A DNA stretch of 64,000 nucleotides from Actinomucor elegans (taxonomy: Eukaryota; Mucoromycota; Mucoromycetes; Mucorales; Mucoraceae), in the NCBI GenBank assembly GCA_026027325.1, contig JAMSLZ010000001.1, positions 2,480,001 through 2,544,000 on the forward strand. The letters run 5' to 3'. Position 1 is the first letter of the stretch; the number at the start of each line of letters is the position of its first letter. Below, piece after piece: positions 49,401 to 59,678 of the stretch. The notes under the pieces were generated by a model. That model saw only the letters and a list, made by a program, of their open reading frames with translations. It did not search any database and was not told the origin of the DNA. A program made the position numbers and the translations under genes.

Positions 49401-50770
49401 GTTATAGGTATGCTCTGATTAATCTCTAGTGATTCTTTAATTATACTCATGAACTCTGCTCTTTGCTCAGGCGTACCAGCAGGCGAATTGTCAGGTTCAT
49501 GTTTTCTTTCACGTTCAATGTTCAAGTTTTCAAAAATAGCTTCATCACTCAAGGCAGCGTCAGAATGTGCATGATCGTCTTTGATGCGAAAAGCCACTCC
49601 AGTTAATCCGATATTCATTTTGGGAAGAATATCTGTGCCAAGAAGAATGTCAAACTCGAATCCGTCGTTAAAGTTCATTACTTCAAATGAGTGTTTGAAC
49701 TTAATGCCATTTGCATACTTTATTTCCAAAGGATCGGTGATACCAATTCTCTTTGCAGTATTTTGATGAGACAAGAAATTATAAGAACCAGGTAATTTAT
49801 GTACTTTATTTATACGAAGTTTATTCTTCAAAGAAGACAAACTAACAAAGCTACAACTACTTCCTGTATCTACGCGTCCCAGGAGACGTTCAGACTCTAC
49901 AATCAATGGTGTACATAAATTAAATGCGTCATTAGCCTTTAATTTGTCACTCTTCTTGTTCTCATTCAGGTACTTACATTGATAGCTCTGATTCTCAATC
50001 TCGGAGTCGGCCATCTCCAAGTCCTCTTGAACTTGCTGCTCAATTGACTTCTCACTCGAGGAAGCCGCAGGCATCACAGCCAAGACAGTACTGCTACTAC
50101 TGCTTTCAGCAGCACCACAACGATGACCAGGACGCCATGGAGACACACCACAAGTCCAACACTCTTTACCATTCGCCTTCTTCACAGAAGGAGGGCGTTC
50201 AGCTCTTCTCTTAGCGAGAAAACAATCCTTGGTGTCATGGGTCGCATTGTTACCATGATGGATGCACGAAAAGGGTTTCGCCACCTTACTCGCCTTTTGC
50301 ACCCGACGAGCTGCATTCTTGTGATGATGGTAATAGGGGGCCTTTTCTTTGCGTCGCTCAACAACAGGCGCACCAGGAAGAAGAGAAACAGCCTCATTAT
50401 ACGACGTATGGTCGTCACCAAGAATATCACGACCAATCTGTGCGATTTGATCGACAGTGTATTCAGCATTCTCACCAGAAGATCCAGCCTTCACTGAATT
50501 CATTGCAACTCTGATCAGCGTCTGAACAGGTTTGGTCAGCGAGGCCAAAAAACGATCAGCTACTCTAGGACACTCTCTAGGTAGGCCTGCATCAAACATT
50601 GCTGTTTGAAAACGCTTAGCATAGTCGCCCACCGACTCATTGTTTTCCATTACCATGGTAAACACAAGGTCAGTATATCTTCTCAACACAAGGGAAGAAC
50701 CGTGCTGCTTCTTAAACTCTCTACGAGCATCTGCCCATAGGGTACAACCTCTACTCAGCTCATCTTTCAC
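46427..50770 (-). CDS. Element A gag C-terminal part and pol polyprotein with chromodomain
   Basis: One open frame of about 1447 codons. It starts inside the gag domain (VKDELSRGCTLWADARREF), passes a zinc knuckle (CWTCGVSPWRPGHRC), an aspartic protease (DTGSSCSFV), reverse transcriptase (LDVRSLNQILPP, TLDLSNAYHRF, FVDDCIVAS) and RNase H (ATDASLYGVAAVLF, TDHKALVYL). The integrase follows with its HHCC finger (HAFGHFG, CVECQKH) and the catalytic DDE core (DLAGPF, CQSDNGLEF, HPRANGAAE). It ends in a chromodomain (YEVEGIRDH, YLIKWKGYSEKENTW). Chromodomains of such elements target heterochromatin. There is no own ATG: the frame overlaps the upstream gag ORF by four bases in -1 phase. Confidence 0.93.
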   Translation of the reverse strand: MKDELSRGCTLWADARREFKKQHGSSLVLRRYTDLVFTMVMENNESVGDYAKRFQTAMFDAGLPRECPRVADRFLASLTKPVQTLIRVAMNSVKAGSSGENAEYTVDQIAQIGRDILGDDHTSYNEAVSLLPGAPVVERRKEKAPYYHHHKNAARRVQKASKVAKPFSCIHHGNNATHDTKDCFLAKRRAERPPSVKKANGKECWTCGVSPWRPGHRCGAAESSSSSTVLAVMPAASSSEKSIEQQVQEDLEMADSEIENQSYQCKYLNENKKSDKLKANDAFNLCTPLIVESERLLGRVDTGSSCSFVSLSSLKNKLRINKVHKLPGSYNFLSHQNTAKRIGITDPLEIKYANGIKFKHSFEVMNFNDGFEFDILLGTDILPKMNIGLTGVAFRIKDDHAHSDAALSDEAIFENLNIERERKHEPDNSPAGTPEQRAEFMSIIKESLEINQSIPITSSCPLPESIVRLPTKEGATAYRRQYPIPYALRPVLDKQIKEWLETGTIIRSRVNTSFNSPLLLVPKRNKDGEIVSHRACLDVRSLNQILPPTFNFPVPLVKDIFDNLAGKKVFTTLDLSNAYHRFKVAPEDVHKLSFTYNGNGFSFQKACFGVKMLTSQFQKVMATLFEGIDCVQNFVDDCIVASESIEQHAKDVKFVIDRLNSANLILKESKCSWFQHSVRMLGFVVDASGVRVDQSKLTNVSKWPLPNKNKKHIQQFMGLVNYLREFVPMISRVAEPLTSLVNAENVEELWTDRHTKSFETIKEILQSKMMLHYPDLSKQFYVATDASLYGVAAVLFQKNEAGQDLYIGFVSSSLSPSQRRWSTTKRELYAVVLALLKFRKYIWGKKFTVFTDHKALVYLHTQKIANPMLIGWIETLLDFDFDVVHIPGILNKLPDILSRLYSPLEDENKLVEDSVTSKIIRRSPKKKAIIRKKRFSRDKTINVLATKLVERKDELTDYMTPPEEERDALLKEAHAFGHFGSQAIVRDLHSQGLHWANIYAEAKDIVSSCVECQKHNISKRGYHPLSNVVANRPFDHIAIDLAGPFDVTEEGYVYMLVITDICSKFVILRPLKNKQSDTVAKELVRVYGDFGVPRICQSDNGLEFKNAVMNSISKNLGIDRRYTTPYHPRANGAAENAVRTATNTLRKMMKSDSHSWAYYLPIIQLCMNRHIKAKTMSSPFSLMFARRVNLPDDYGNEKKFKLPIESMTMRELEERVDYMDKIVFPAILERTQKINEEYNKKFNQKSVLVDIPVGTHVMIRLQNRSSKLAPIYEGPYTVVRRNTGGSYELKDEQNELLSRNYVPSELKVVTLDESSIEEEYYEVEGIRDHRGEEGHREYLIKWKGYSEKENTWQKASDFTDPTIIQRYWNKQRELRRLEQTRVEQSIQNSEPNRRKKVGTSKIPKCNGNEMSNVAIEMSKNKRANIAATTSREERILNRRSNKKRKIE

Positions 50771-51354
50771 CCAGATGCTTTATCGCCATGGGGAAGGCAA
50801 AGGGGTAAGAAGTTCTTCCACACCTCATCAATGGACATGGAAGAAGACTCAACTACATCCTCAAATTCTCTCAAAAAATGCTCAACAGACTCGAAGGCTT
50901 CGTAACCTGGAAAAGGTTTGACAGCCGAGGTCAAGAGTTGGAACTTGGGCAAGTCGCGACGATTCAATGTCAAACCAGTAGGTGGCTTAACACGATCAAC
51001 CTCACCGATCAATGAACTGCACTCTTGGATCTCACGGAGCATCCTCTTGGAGCGTTCAAGGGCCAACAAGGCTTCATCAGCCGCTACGTCATCTCTGACT
51101 ACACGAGCACGACTAAACGCTTGAAGGTATCGGGTAATATCTGCACGGAGCCCGGCGATATTTGTGTCAATCAGTTGTGGGTCAGTCATGTCAGCAACAG
51201 CATGCTCAGCCGACTCAGACAACAAAGAACTAGCACCAGGAGACTTGATAAACTCATCAAGGTTGCTTGACAAGGTCGATTCATCAAACATGGGGGTGTC
51301 AGGGTTAACACCACAGTTGGCAGAAGAAGAACCAGAAACGTTGTTGGAAGCCAT
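50767..51354 (-). CDS. Element A gag N-terminal part
   Basis: A 195-codon ORF with ATG at 51354, 45 bp after the 5' LTR. It ends ..LPLCLPHGDKASG then UGA at 50767-50769. The break falls in the middle of the conserved gag core, not at the gag-pol border, because the next frame (46427-50770) continues the same domain. Either an indel has occurred or a -1 shift is used near GGG-UGA; see findings. Confidence 0.85.
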   Translation of the reverse strand: MASNNVSGSSSANCGVNPDTPMFDESTLSSNLDEFIKSPGASSLLSESAEHAVADMTDPQLIDTNIAGLRADITRYLQAFSRARVVRDDVAADEALLALERSKRMLREIQECSSLIGEVDRVKPPTGLTLNRRDLPKFQLLTSAVKPFPGYEAFESVEHFLREFEDVVESSSMSIDEVWKNFLPLCLPHGDKASG

Positions 51355-51398
51355 ATCGATAAAAGTAAGGAAATAGGACAGTAATTAAAAGTAAAAAA

Positions 51399-51904
51399 TG
51401 TTGTAAAGGTGGTAGATAAAGATTTTGGAAGATAGAAATACTTTTAAAACTGTGGATAGTTTTTTATTAGAGATCAAGAATTGATTAACTGGTCAAAAGG
51501 TGATAAAACGCATCTCTTATATACTTTTTCTCGGTCGGTACTTGATTCTAAATTCATATTACGATTTGCCAGGAACAAGGTTGGACTGCGTATAAAGAAG
51601 ACCAGGGATAATAACCAAATGAGCGGACCAAGATTAGCGGCGAGGAGTGTCGGGATCAATATATCCAAAGGTAATAGTATTGAATGTAATATTTGGTGTG
51701 AGAGATAGTATTTATCAATTAGCGTCTACTTGCTCAGAGTGATATATAAATAAAGATATTTTAACATAATCAAATACAGTCATTTACATTCTGGTTCTTG
51801 GTAATAATGCTTTATACACTTCTGCAGCTATATATAAGGATATCTATACGATTTTCTATCTGTACAGTATTCTCTTATTAATATAATTATGAGCGTTTAC
51901 AACA
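51399..51904 (-). repeat. 5' LTR of Ty3/gypsy element A
   Basis: A 506-bp LTR identical to the one at 45738-46243 and flanked on its outer side by CATTT (51905-51909). On the coding strand it contains TATATATA and TATAAAG boxes that could serve as promoter. Confidence 0.95.
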
Positions 51905-52150
51905 CATTTGGTTTACTGTCCATTTTGAAACCCCTACACGTTGCGCAATAATACTGGTTGGCTCTTGTTTTAGTACCAGTGATTTGATGCTGTCGCGCTT
52001 GTTATGGGAGATTTTATAAGGCATTATATGGAGCGAAGTATGGTCAATGTTGTAAACATGACTTGTTCAGTGTCCGTCACCAATCAGGTCAATGTTCGAC
52101 AATGCTTATACTCAGCTTGTGCTTTGACAGCTTTGTAATGTCGGTTAAGA
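51905..52150 (-). pseudogene. Tc1-like transposase 4, N-terminal part and terminal repeat
   Basis: Minus-strand ATG at 52024 starts MPYKISHNKRDSIKSLV, followed by a helix-turn-helix (TSIIAQRVGVSKWTVNQM) that runs into the element A insertion and resumes at 45737. The region 52092-52150 is the outer end of the transposon; its reverse complement recurs at the right edge of the window. The relic is split by 6.17 kb of retroelement. Confidence 0.78.
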
Positions 52151-52155
52151 GATAT

Positions 52156-52298
52156 ACTGTATGCGAAAAAAGGGTTTCAATGTTTTATAAATTAACCTTT
52201 TTCTCTTTACACAGCTGTCTAAAATAAAACTATGCGGTTGATGTTAGTATCAATAGAGGGCTAAAACTTTGGCCTTTTTTCCTATAGGTTTTCCTTTA
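52156..52298 (+). repeat. Dispersed repeat with MITE empty site
   Basis: A 143-bp stretch from CTGTATGCGAAAAAAGGG to CTATAGGTTTTCC, also found at 40668-41040. The other copy carries the 232-bp MITE; this one is the empty site. It starts after TA and may be the end of a mariner-like element. It is cut off by the CACTA element. Confidence 0.75.
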
Positions 52299-53077
52299 CA
52301 CTATGGCGAAAATATTGTGTGCTACCCATAATATTATGTGGTAAAACGACGATTTTATTATCATTTACCTACTAATACTATAGATTTACCTACTAATAAT
52401 AATCTGCGAACCAATGAAATTAGAGCAATTATTTTCTATGGCTGCGCAATTAACAGTGCTTTGCTCATTTATTAGTGGTTACTCCTAATATTAGTGGAAA
52501 GCAGACAATAATGTTATGGGTTTAGTCAATATTATAACATAAATTGACAATAAGAAAGAAAAGCCTGAACTCCATTTTATTTGCAAACAATTTTTATGTA
52601 TTCTTGTCTTTTGCCGATGAAAGCCAAATCTTGCAAACTTCTTATAAATGAGTACATGAAATTCTGATGCTTGTACGCAACAACATAATCCTCGTTTATT
52701 TTATTTACTAAAATGAACTCTGCTTTTCGTTTCAACGATCTTTTATGTAAATTCCTAGAAACGTTTAATTTCAACGTTTGTCAAAAATAATGTTGAACAA
52801 TTGTCTTTCAAATGCGTTTATTATTCGTTGAAAAGTCTCTTATACAGGTCAGGTTGCAAAAAATTCTCTTGTAAATTACTCTTTTGGAAACAAGAACGAA
52901 TCGCTAGTTCCATTTAATAAGCTGAGCACTTTCATTGCCGTGATTTAGCCTTTGGCTAATAGCTGTGTATTTAAAATGCTGAATGACATTAAGAATGAGC
53001 TGCCATTAAGTGTCTAATTTACTCAATTTTATGTTTAGTAAAATTATAGAATAAAGAAAGAAAGAAAGAAAAAAAGA

Positions 53078-53175
53078 AAATACATTGCGTTAAAAAAAAA
53101 AGAAATACATTGCGTAAAAAAAAAGAAATATATTGCGTAAAAAAAGAGATAAATTATTGTGTAAAAAAAAAAATA
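53078..53175 (+). repeat. Short tandem repeat, about 20-bp unit
   Basis: Four imperfect units of AAAAAAGAAATACATTGCGT, preceded by a GAAA microsatellite (53057-53077). They lie inside the CACTA element downstream of its transposase. Confidence 0.8.
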
Positions 53176-53914
53176 GGTCAAGTAGCGATTATTAATTGCC
53201 AGTAATCTTAGTCATTATTGCTAGGCGGTTATTTAACTAGATGATTTATTGTCAAAATCATATATCCACTTCTCAAACTACAAAAAAACGCGTTCGTTTT
53301 TGGACTTTCGAGTAATTGATGATTATGATAGAATTCTTAATGACGATCGAAAGCTTCAAAAACATGCACGTTTTTTTAGGTGCTAGAAAACTACAATCGA
53401 TGAACATTTTTGCTGTCTGTTGGAAAATTAATCCGCATTGCTTGATAATAAACTAATTTTACTATAAAGATAAACAAGAGCATTAATCATATTTTACATT
53501 TGGTTTTAAAGATTAACTGGAGCAACTAAATAGTCAATTAACATTATTGAATGATGAATATAGAACTGTATAACTTGGGTTATCCTGGTTCTATATTTCT
53601 GATATTATGAAATAATTTCTTAAACATCAGGGAAATGGGTTAAATTTTTGATTAAGAAATGTTTTTACATTCTGTTGCAAGATTGCTAATACCTTTCTCT
53701 CGAATTAATAACATGATATATAAAAACGAGTTAAATTATCTATAGTTTATATCTACTACAGAAAGTGTAAATACCTATTTTACTTTTGCTATATTATGAT
53801 GAAGTCCTTTTGGAGGGAAGCTTTATATTATTTTCGGTGGTTTAAATACATAATCAATTCAGAGAACAATTTTATTTCAAAATAAAACGCTTTTTGCTCT
53901 TGTCTTCATGCTAT

Positions 53915-56887
53915 TTACAAACGACTTAATATGCCAGCATTTTGCTCTAGATCTTGTTTAAATATATGATGAGAGATGATCTTGAACTCTTTCTCATTAG
54001 ATTCACTTGAACGCACAAGACCTACACTGGCAACAATATCTTCAAACCGACAGACAGCGTAACTGTGTGCACCGCTACTGTGCAGCTCAACCAAAGCAAT
54101 AGTCTTGTCATATTTGGTAGTTGCATTCTTTTTCGCTAAATCAACCAAAGCCAAATACTGTGGTCTACCATTGAATGAATGCTCGAAAAAGAAAACGATA
54201 GAACCAATGAACCAGCTTTCACGAATGGAATTATTTCGACTATTAACAAAGGTTGGTTAATCAAAGAGGTTTTTGTTCTTGAGCTAATTACTTACTTCAA
54301 GTAGCTGGCAGTGATCATCACGTAATTGTTTCCTCGACGATATTCATTTATATGGCTTTTATACATGGTAGACGTATATACATTGCCATATGCCCAGGCA
54401 CGACCAGCGATGGAAATACTATTCAACGAATCAATTTCAGCAATATTTACACCATTTGCTTCAGTACGGCGATAGTAATGCAATAGCGCCTTCAAAAAAG
54501 TTTGAGTGGAGACACCAAAGGGAAGAGTATCCACTGAAATATTACTAAAGGGAGCCCATAATTGTGGATCACTAGCATCACCAGAAGGGTTATTCCTGAA
54601 AGTGGATTCGCTGTATTTTCGAGGAGTGATCAGGTCAAGCTCAGTATGAACATCCCAAGTCTGGCTGTTTATATGATTACGCGTTATGAGTCTTTCCAAG
54701 ATATTACCAGCGTTTGCGCCAGCATCAACCTTTGACTTGATGAGCTTTTTGTATTTTCCGATGCTTCTTTCCATTGATCGGGCGGAATATGCTCTCAACA
54801 CACCTTGTTGTTTGATCATATAGACTATATGCGAAAGGTAGTGTTGAACAGGCTTGAATACACCGGAATGAATACGCTTTGCCTTGATTTCTGCCAACAA
54901 AAATTCTTGCCATTCTTTGATATATCTTTGGAAAGTATGTAAGTAAACTAGATTTATGAGTACAAAAAAAATATATTTACCTTTCCATCAGAATAAGGTC
55001 TTCAATAGAAAGTTCCCATTTAAGAGCCAATGCGACAGCTTTTGTCAGATGAATCAATGGTTTCTTAGCGGATTCTTGAATCAATTCAGGAACGAACAAG
55101 GTGGGAATCATATATAAGAAAATATCAATCCAGTCAACAGCACGTTTGCCACCACTCTTGATAATTGGATCTTCCCATTTGGATGAAAAGGATGTCGGTA
55201 CAGTGGCTCTAGAAGCTTCAACAAGTTTACCAATTTTGATGAGCGATAATTTTGGAATATAGAAAGTATACGGCCATTCATCAGCAGACTTCAATCGGGC
55301 ATCACTCAATTCATCTTCATTGGGCTTATATCGAGTTTTTCTTGCTGCATTGTACTCTTTACCCATGTCGACTGTCAGCATATTGAATACGTGTTGAGCG
55401 ATACCTTGTCCGAGAAGATGCATTTCGTCTAAACCAAAAAAAGTAGCGCCAGTAAAACTGGGAAGTATTGCAAATGGTGTTGCAGACTTGATACTGTAGC
55501 TCTATGAGGTAAAAAGAAAAAGAAATGTTAAAAACTTGTAAAGATTAATGCTGATTATAGTACTTACATTCGCTGCATCTGGGGAAATGAAATCGTTTCT
55601 GCTTCTGATCTCATTGTCGATCGTTAAAAAACAATTATGATAATCATGACGTTCAGCTTGGACACGACAAATACGGCAACCAAACGTAGCCATATGACCA
55701 ATATGATTTGCAAGCTCAGCTGCAGCAGGAAGATCACCAGTAGCCATCACCAAGTTGACTTTAGCTTGACAAACAATTACACCATCCTTTTGTACAAGCA
55801 TGCCTTTGGTAGACAGAGCATGAAACTCATCAATAATAGGCTTTAAAAAGGTATGCATGTACTTTGGGTAGTTTGGACCTGGCAAGATCGCCAATTGAAG
55901 CATGTATTCGTCTTGGTAGCGGTATTCTGGGGGAATGTTCATATTCAAGAGATGGATGATTGTTAACTTGTCCCCTTTATGATTCTTGCTAGTACAGAAA
56001 CCATCGACAAAAAGAACCATTGCGACATCATCTTCACCGGAAAACAGAATGCTATTATCCTTAAAGTACTTGTATGCTGCACCATCAAAGTAATCTTTAT
56101 ATTCACCGTCAGTTGATTTATAGTTGTAGCGGTATTTCATCAAGTCTCTTGTCTTTGCATTCGCAAGCATTTGAGCGACTTGTTCACCAATAGGAAGCAT
56201 CTTCATAGAGCGACGAGGTTTACCATGATCATCAAAGCGATTTTCTTTACAAGCAGGGTTTTTACATTGAATAGTCTCTATATCTTCCTTTTCAAACAGC
56301 ATGCAACCATTGACGCAGACATCATGAAAATGACATTGAATATTGGTTTTTGCTTTAAGAGTACGATCCAAGGTATCAGGGAACATGAGAGTGGATGGTA
56401 GGTAACCTATATATAATGGGAATAAAAGCTGATAAGTACTTTTTTTTTAACTCTATTTGAATAGATACATACCCAATCCATCGGTTTTACGGCTCTCTTC
56501 ATTGTTTTTGATTATGGTACGCATTAGATAGACAAGTTCTCTTTGAGCCTCTCGAGGAATACCATACGTGTCGCAAATATCTCTCAATTGGATGCTATTT
56601 AATTCCGTATTGGTGAAAAGGTTTTGATCCGAGGATTTGACGTTGTAAGCAATTGGAGTAGGCTCTATTTCAAACAAGGTATATTGTTAAATTAAAAGCT
56701 TTAGTAATATATCTGTTAACTCACCTTGGACAGGAATGCTAGCTTCTTGCGTTTGGACGACCCTTTGTTTTCTATGATCACGATTATGGCTATAGTGATT
56801 ACTCCTAGCTTTAACAGTTTTGAATGGCCTCAAACAAGTAGCGCAAGTATATTTATATGGTGTAGCAGAAGAGGAAACTTTGCCCAT
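53915..56887 (-). CDS. CACTA/CMC transposase (tnp2-like), six exons, intact
   Basis: Exons 56725-56887, 56473-56664, 55568-56406, 54981-55501, 54296-54925 and 53915-54239 join in frame to 889 residues without a stop. A C2H2-type finger (YTCATCLRPF..HYSHNRDH) stands at the N-terminus. A Cys-rich segment (CHFHDVCVNGCMLF, CKNPACKENRF) precedes the RNase H-fold core: MVLFVDGFCTSKNHKG supplies the first Asp. LAILPGPNYPKYMHTFLKPIIDE and MATGDLPAAAEL..FGCRICR match tnp2 transposases, and FFGLDEMHLLGQGI follows as in that family. A C-terminal RSMERSIGKYK block is also typical. The enzyme would bind the CACTA ends and catalyse cut-and-paste. Intactness suggests recent activity. Confidence 0.88.
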
Positions 56888-57292
56888 TTAAAGATAAGTA
56901 AAAACAAGTAAATATATCGAATTAATGAATAGCGGTTTTGTTGTTTAGAAAAAGCAGGTCTTAAATACGTTTGCTTGGTCTACAATTGACAGAGTTCTCA
57001 ATGGTAATTCATTGTTTTAGGCTGTTGAATCCTTTGAACTAATCAGCTTTTCATATTACTCAGCCTTCCAGATTATTCAGATATCGAATACATTTTAATG
57101 GATCCTTATGATTTCTAATCAAGCTAATTCCTTTCCAAGTCAGTCATACCTGTCAGTAAGCTTACTTTCCAGAAAGCTCTTTGGACATTAGTAAGGATTA
57201 CTAATGGATAAATGGTAAAGTACGCTTATAAAACAGTTAAATAGCTCAAATCATTCAATCACTTTTCTTTATAATATATTTACTTTATAGCT
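56888..57292. promoter_or_regulatory. Shared divergent promoter region of the CACTA genes
   Basis: A 405-bp gap separates the start codons of the two divergently transcribed element genes. It is AT-rich with several TATA-like sequences (for example near 57270-57285). No specific element can be assigned; the call follows from the arrangement. Confidence 0.4.
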
Positions 57293-58375
57293 ATGTCAAA
57301 CAACAACAACAATAATTGGAGCGTCTACTTTGAGAAGATTGAACAAGAAATCTTAATCAACCGTCGTTTAATTCAAGATTTGATCCAAATATTAGCACCT
57401 CTATTTCCTCGAGAAGCTTCGAGGGTTTCATCTAACGAAGAAATTGAACAAGCACTTGACGATGGTACAATCATATCTGAAGCATGTTACTACATTCAGT
57501 TTTATTAACCTCTTAGCTTGTCATATATAGCTGAACGAGAAGCAATTGCAAATGCTTTGAATCCTAATTTACGTAGTAAACGGTCAATCCCAAAAGTGCT
57601 AGAAGAAGCAAAAGTGCGTTATCAACAAAAGGCAACCAAGACAAATGTCACCCCTTCTGCACCATTAAGGTTATATGCCCTCTTGAAACACCTCAAGTAT
57701 ATAAAAGGCCAACAAAATGAACTGACCGATGATGATGTTCAACCGCAATACAATACGTTGAAATACTTGGCAAGAGATGTCTTGAAAGACATGGAAAGGG
57801 CAAATATAAATATTGTTGGTAAAACTTGGAGTGAAATTGGCGAAGAGGATACCAGCATTCAAGAACGTTATGCTTTGCTTTTAGAGAAACGTGCTTTAGA
57901 TGTGGGCTTGCATCTGCATCTCTGTGTAGAGATGTGGGCTGCCAAGTTACTTTTATCTGAAGCACTCAAAAACAAGAAGACTGTACGTACCAGAAGTAAT
58001 TCTGCTGAAGAAGGTGAAAGTCAACAAAATCAAGAATCTGTTGAAGACAATGAGATTGAATCGTTCTTCAGGTTAGATGCTTTTTTATTTCTGTTTTTAT
58101 ATCTTTATTAATATGCTTGTTATGCAAATAGTGTGGATAATCAGCATATCCTTGTTGATCGTCTAGCTACTTCTGTTGCTCCAGTTGGTCTTGCATCTCC
58201 AATTGCTAGCTTGTTGGATCTACATTCTGCTCGCTCATCAACGAAAAGAAAAGCCATTACGGTTCAACCTGACGTTGGTGAAGATGAGGAGGCTGGATCT
58301 GACAATCGTTCCAAAGAAGCGGATTCCAATAAGCGTAAACCACGCTCTAAGAAAAATACAAAAAAAACGAAATAA
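57293..58375 (+). CDS. Second gene of the CACTA element, function unknown
   Basis: Three exons (57293-57464, 57531-58071, 58132-58375) encode 318 residues. I do not recognise the family. Residues 1-60 start with an Asn run and a helical segment (YFEKIEQEILINRRLIQDLIQIL). The centre has helices such as LRLYALLKHLKYIKGQQNEL and ARDVLKDMERANINIVGKTW. The tail is low-complexity and ends in a strongly basic KRKPRSKKNTKKTK, probably a nuclear localisation or DNA-binding patch. Position inside the element and divergent orientation suggest an accessory role comparable to plant TnpA/TNP1 proteins, but there is no sequence similarity I can claim. Confidence 0.72.
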
Positions 58376-59678
58376 ATATAGACGTTTTTTTATTGGTTTA
58401 AGTAGCTGACGTAGCATTTTTCTGCGGCTTTTCAGTATTAAGAAAAACTTTTTTACACCAATCTTGAGTTTCTTTCTTTTTTTTCGTTTGCTAAATTGGC
58501 ACATTAAACGTAAGGTTTCTTGACATTTGTCACTCTTATTGCGCACAACACTTTAACTGAAGCTTCTGTATAATAGGAATTAACCTCAATGTCAGCTTGT
58601 AATTGTGTTTTTTTTTCCAAGCTTTCGAATATTTCCCTCGTTCTTAATGTCGTAATTATCTATAAATACGTCGTCATTCATACTGCTTATATTCTTATAC
58701 TGACTTGTATTCTTAAATACTTATACCACTTCAGTAATACTTATAGCCAGTAATGCCATATAGCTTTTGAACCTTTACTATTAGTTTTAAAGCTAATAAC
58801 CATTAAGTAAGTGCAATGATTACTAATCCATTAATTTCTTTGTATATTAATCTAATACTGTTATAATAGATTTAGTTGTGTATATATACAAGACGAAGAC
58901 TATTAAAACTGTAGCCCAGTGAATTATAATTGATTGTGTCTGATATAGTGTTGGTAAGTCTGTAGCAATAGCGAGTTTCATTCAAGAATCTAATCATTAC
59001 TTACTTTAGGAAAAGATGATTAAAATATGCTATTATACAAGCGTGGGCCATTCTTCTAAAGGTTAGTTCAAATATACTCTTAAAATATTGTTTCATCAAC
59101 GATAACTGACATTATTTATACAGTTATTTGCTTAATTCATTTACCTGTTACTTGCCAGTGGGACATAAATTCTTTTATACTTGTATGACAATAAGGTAAG
59201 TTAAATACTGTTCGTGTGTGATAGAAAGCTGGTTATTGTATATTCAGCTATTGAAGGCTAGTGTGTATTAGAGTAATATCTGTTGAAGTTATATATTATA
59301 TAAATAAAAAAAATAGCAATTAAATTATTATCTGAATAACCAAAATGACTATAATATTATTAGTAGTGTATTGTGAATATATGATAGAAAACTAATAATA
59401 ATATTGATTATAAATCATCAATATGGAGGGATTAATCCATACTATTATTGACTGGAAACCACTACTATTATACAATTTACCCATAATAATATTGAAGGAA
59501 AACCCTTAATATTATAGTATTTACCCATAATATTATCGAATAAGAGTCACTAATATTATCAACCGCCGAAAAAACACTGCCTAGAAATTGACAATAATTA
59601 TTAGCAGAACTATAGTCGATTTTACCCCTAATATTATCAACTTTTGGGCAAAAAACCGACAATATTTTCGCCATAGTG
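58376..59678. other. Right subterminal region of the CACTA element
   Basis: No gene. From about 59390 to 59650 the motif AATATTAT flanked by ACCC/GGGT recurs at least eight times in direct and inverted form, ending with the 20-bp terminus. Similar but fewer copies occur near the left end (52320-52540). Confidence 0.65.

Larger units (their letters stand above)
45738..51904 (-). mobile_element. Ty3/gypsy chromovirus element A (6167 bp)
   Basis: A full-length LTR retrotransposon of 6167 bp with two identical 506-bp LTRs and 5-bp target duplication CATTT (45733-45737, 51905-51909). It is inserted in the Tc1-4 transposase gene. Identical LTRs mean a very recent insertion. Domain order on the minus strand is gag, protease, reverse transcriptase, RNase H, integrase and chromodomain. 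No tRNA-complementary primer site is evident next to the 5' LTR. Confidence 0.95.
52299..59678. mobile_element. CACTA-type (CMC superfamily) transposon, 7380 bp, two genes
   Basis: Both ends share the 20-bp inverted terminus CACTATGGCGAAAATATTGT. Within 300 bp of the ends lie many copies of a subterminal motif around ACCCATAATATTAT, the kind of array that CACTA transposases bind. Inside are a six-exon transposase (minus) and a three-exon second gene (plus), head to head. The bases outside the ends are TTA on the left and AGG on the right, so no 3-bp target duplication is visible. CACTA elements are best known from plants; fungal relatives include Plavaka-type elements. Confidence 0.9.

Noticed and set aside
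52577..52774. Basic 65-codon ORF inside the CACTA element, minus strand
   Set aside because: No splice link to the transposase, no motif and an AT-rich setting; it may be a remnant but cannot be supported.
53057..53175. Spaced repeats that at first sight recall a CRISPR-like array
   Set aside because: Units are about 20 bp, A-rich, directly adjacent without unique spacers, inside a transposon of a eukaryote; a simple tandem repeat.
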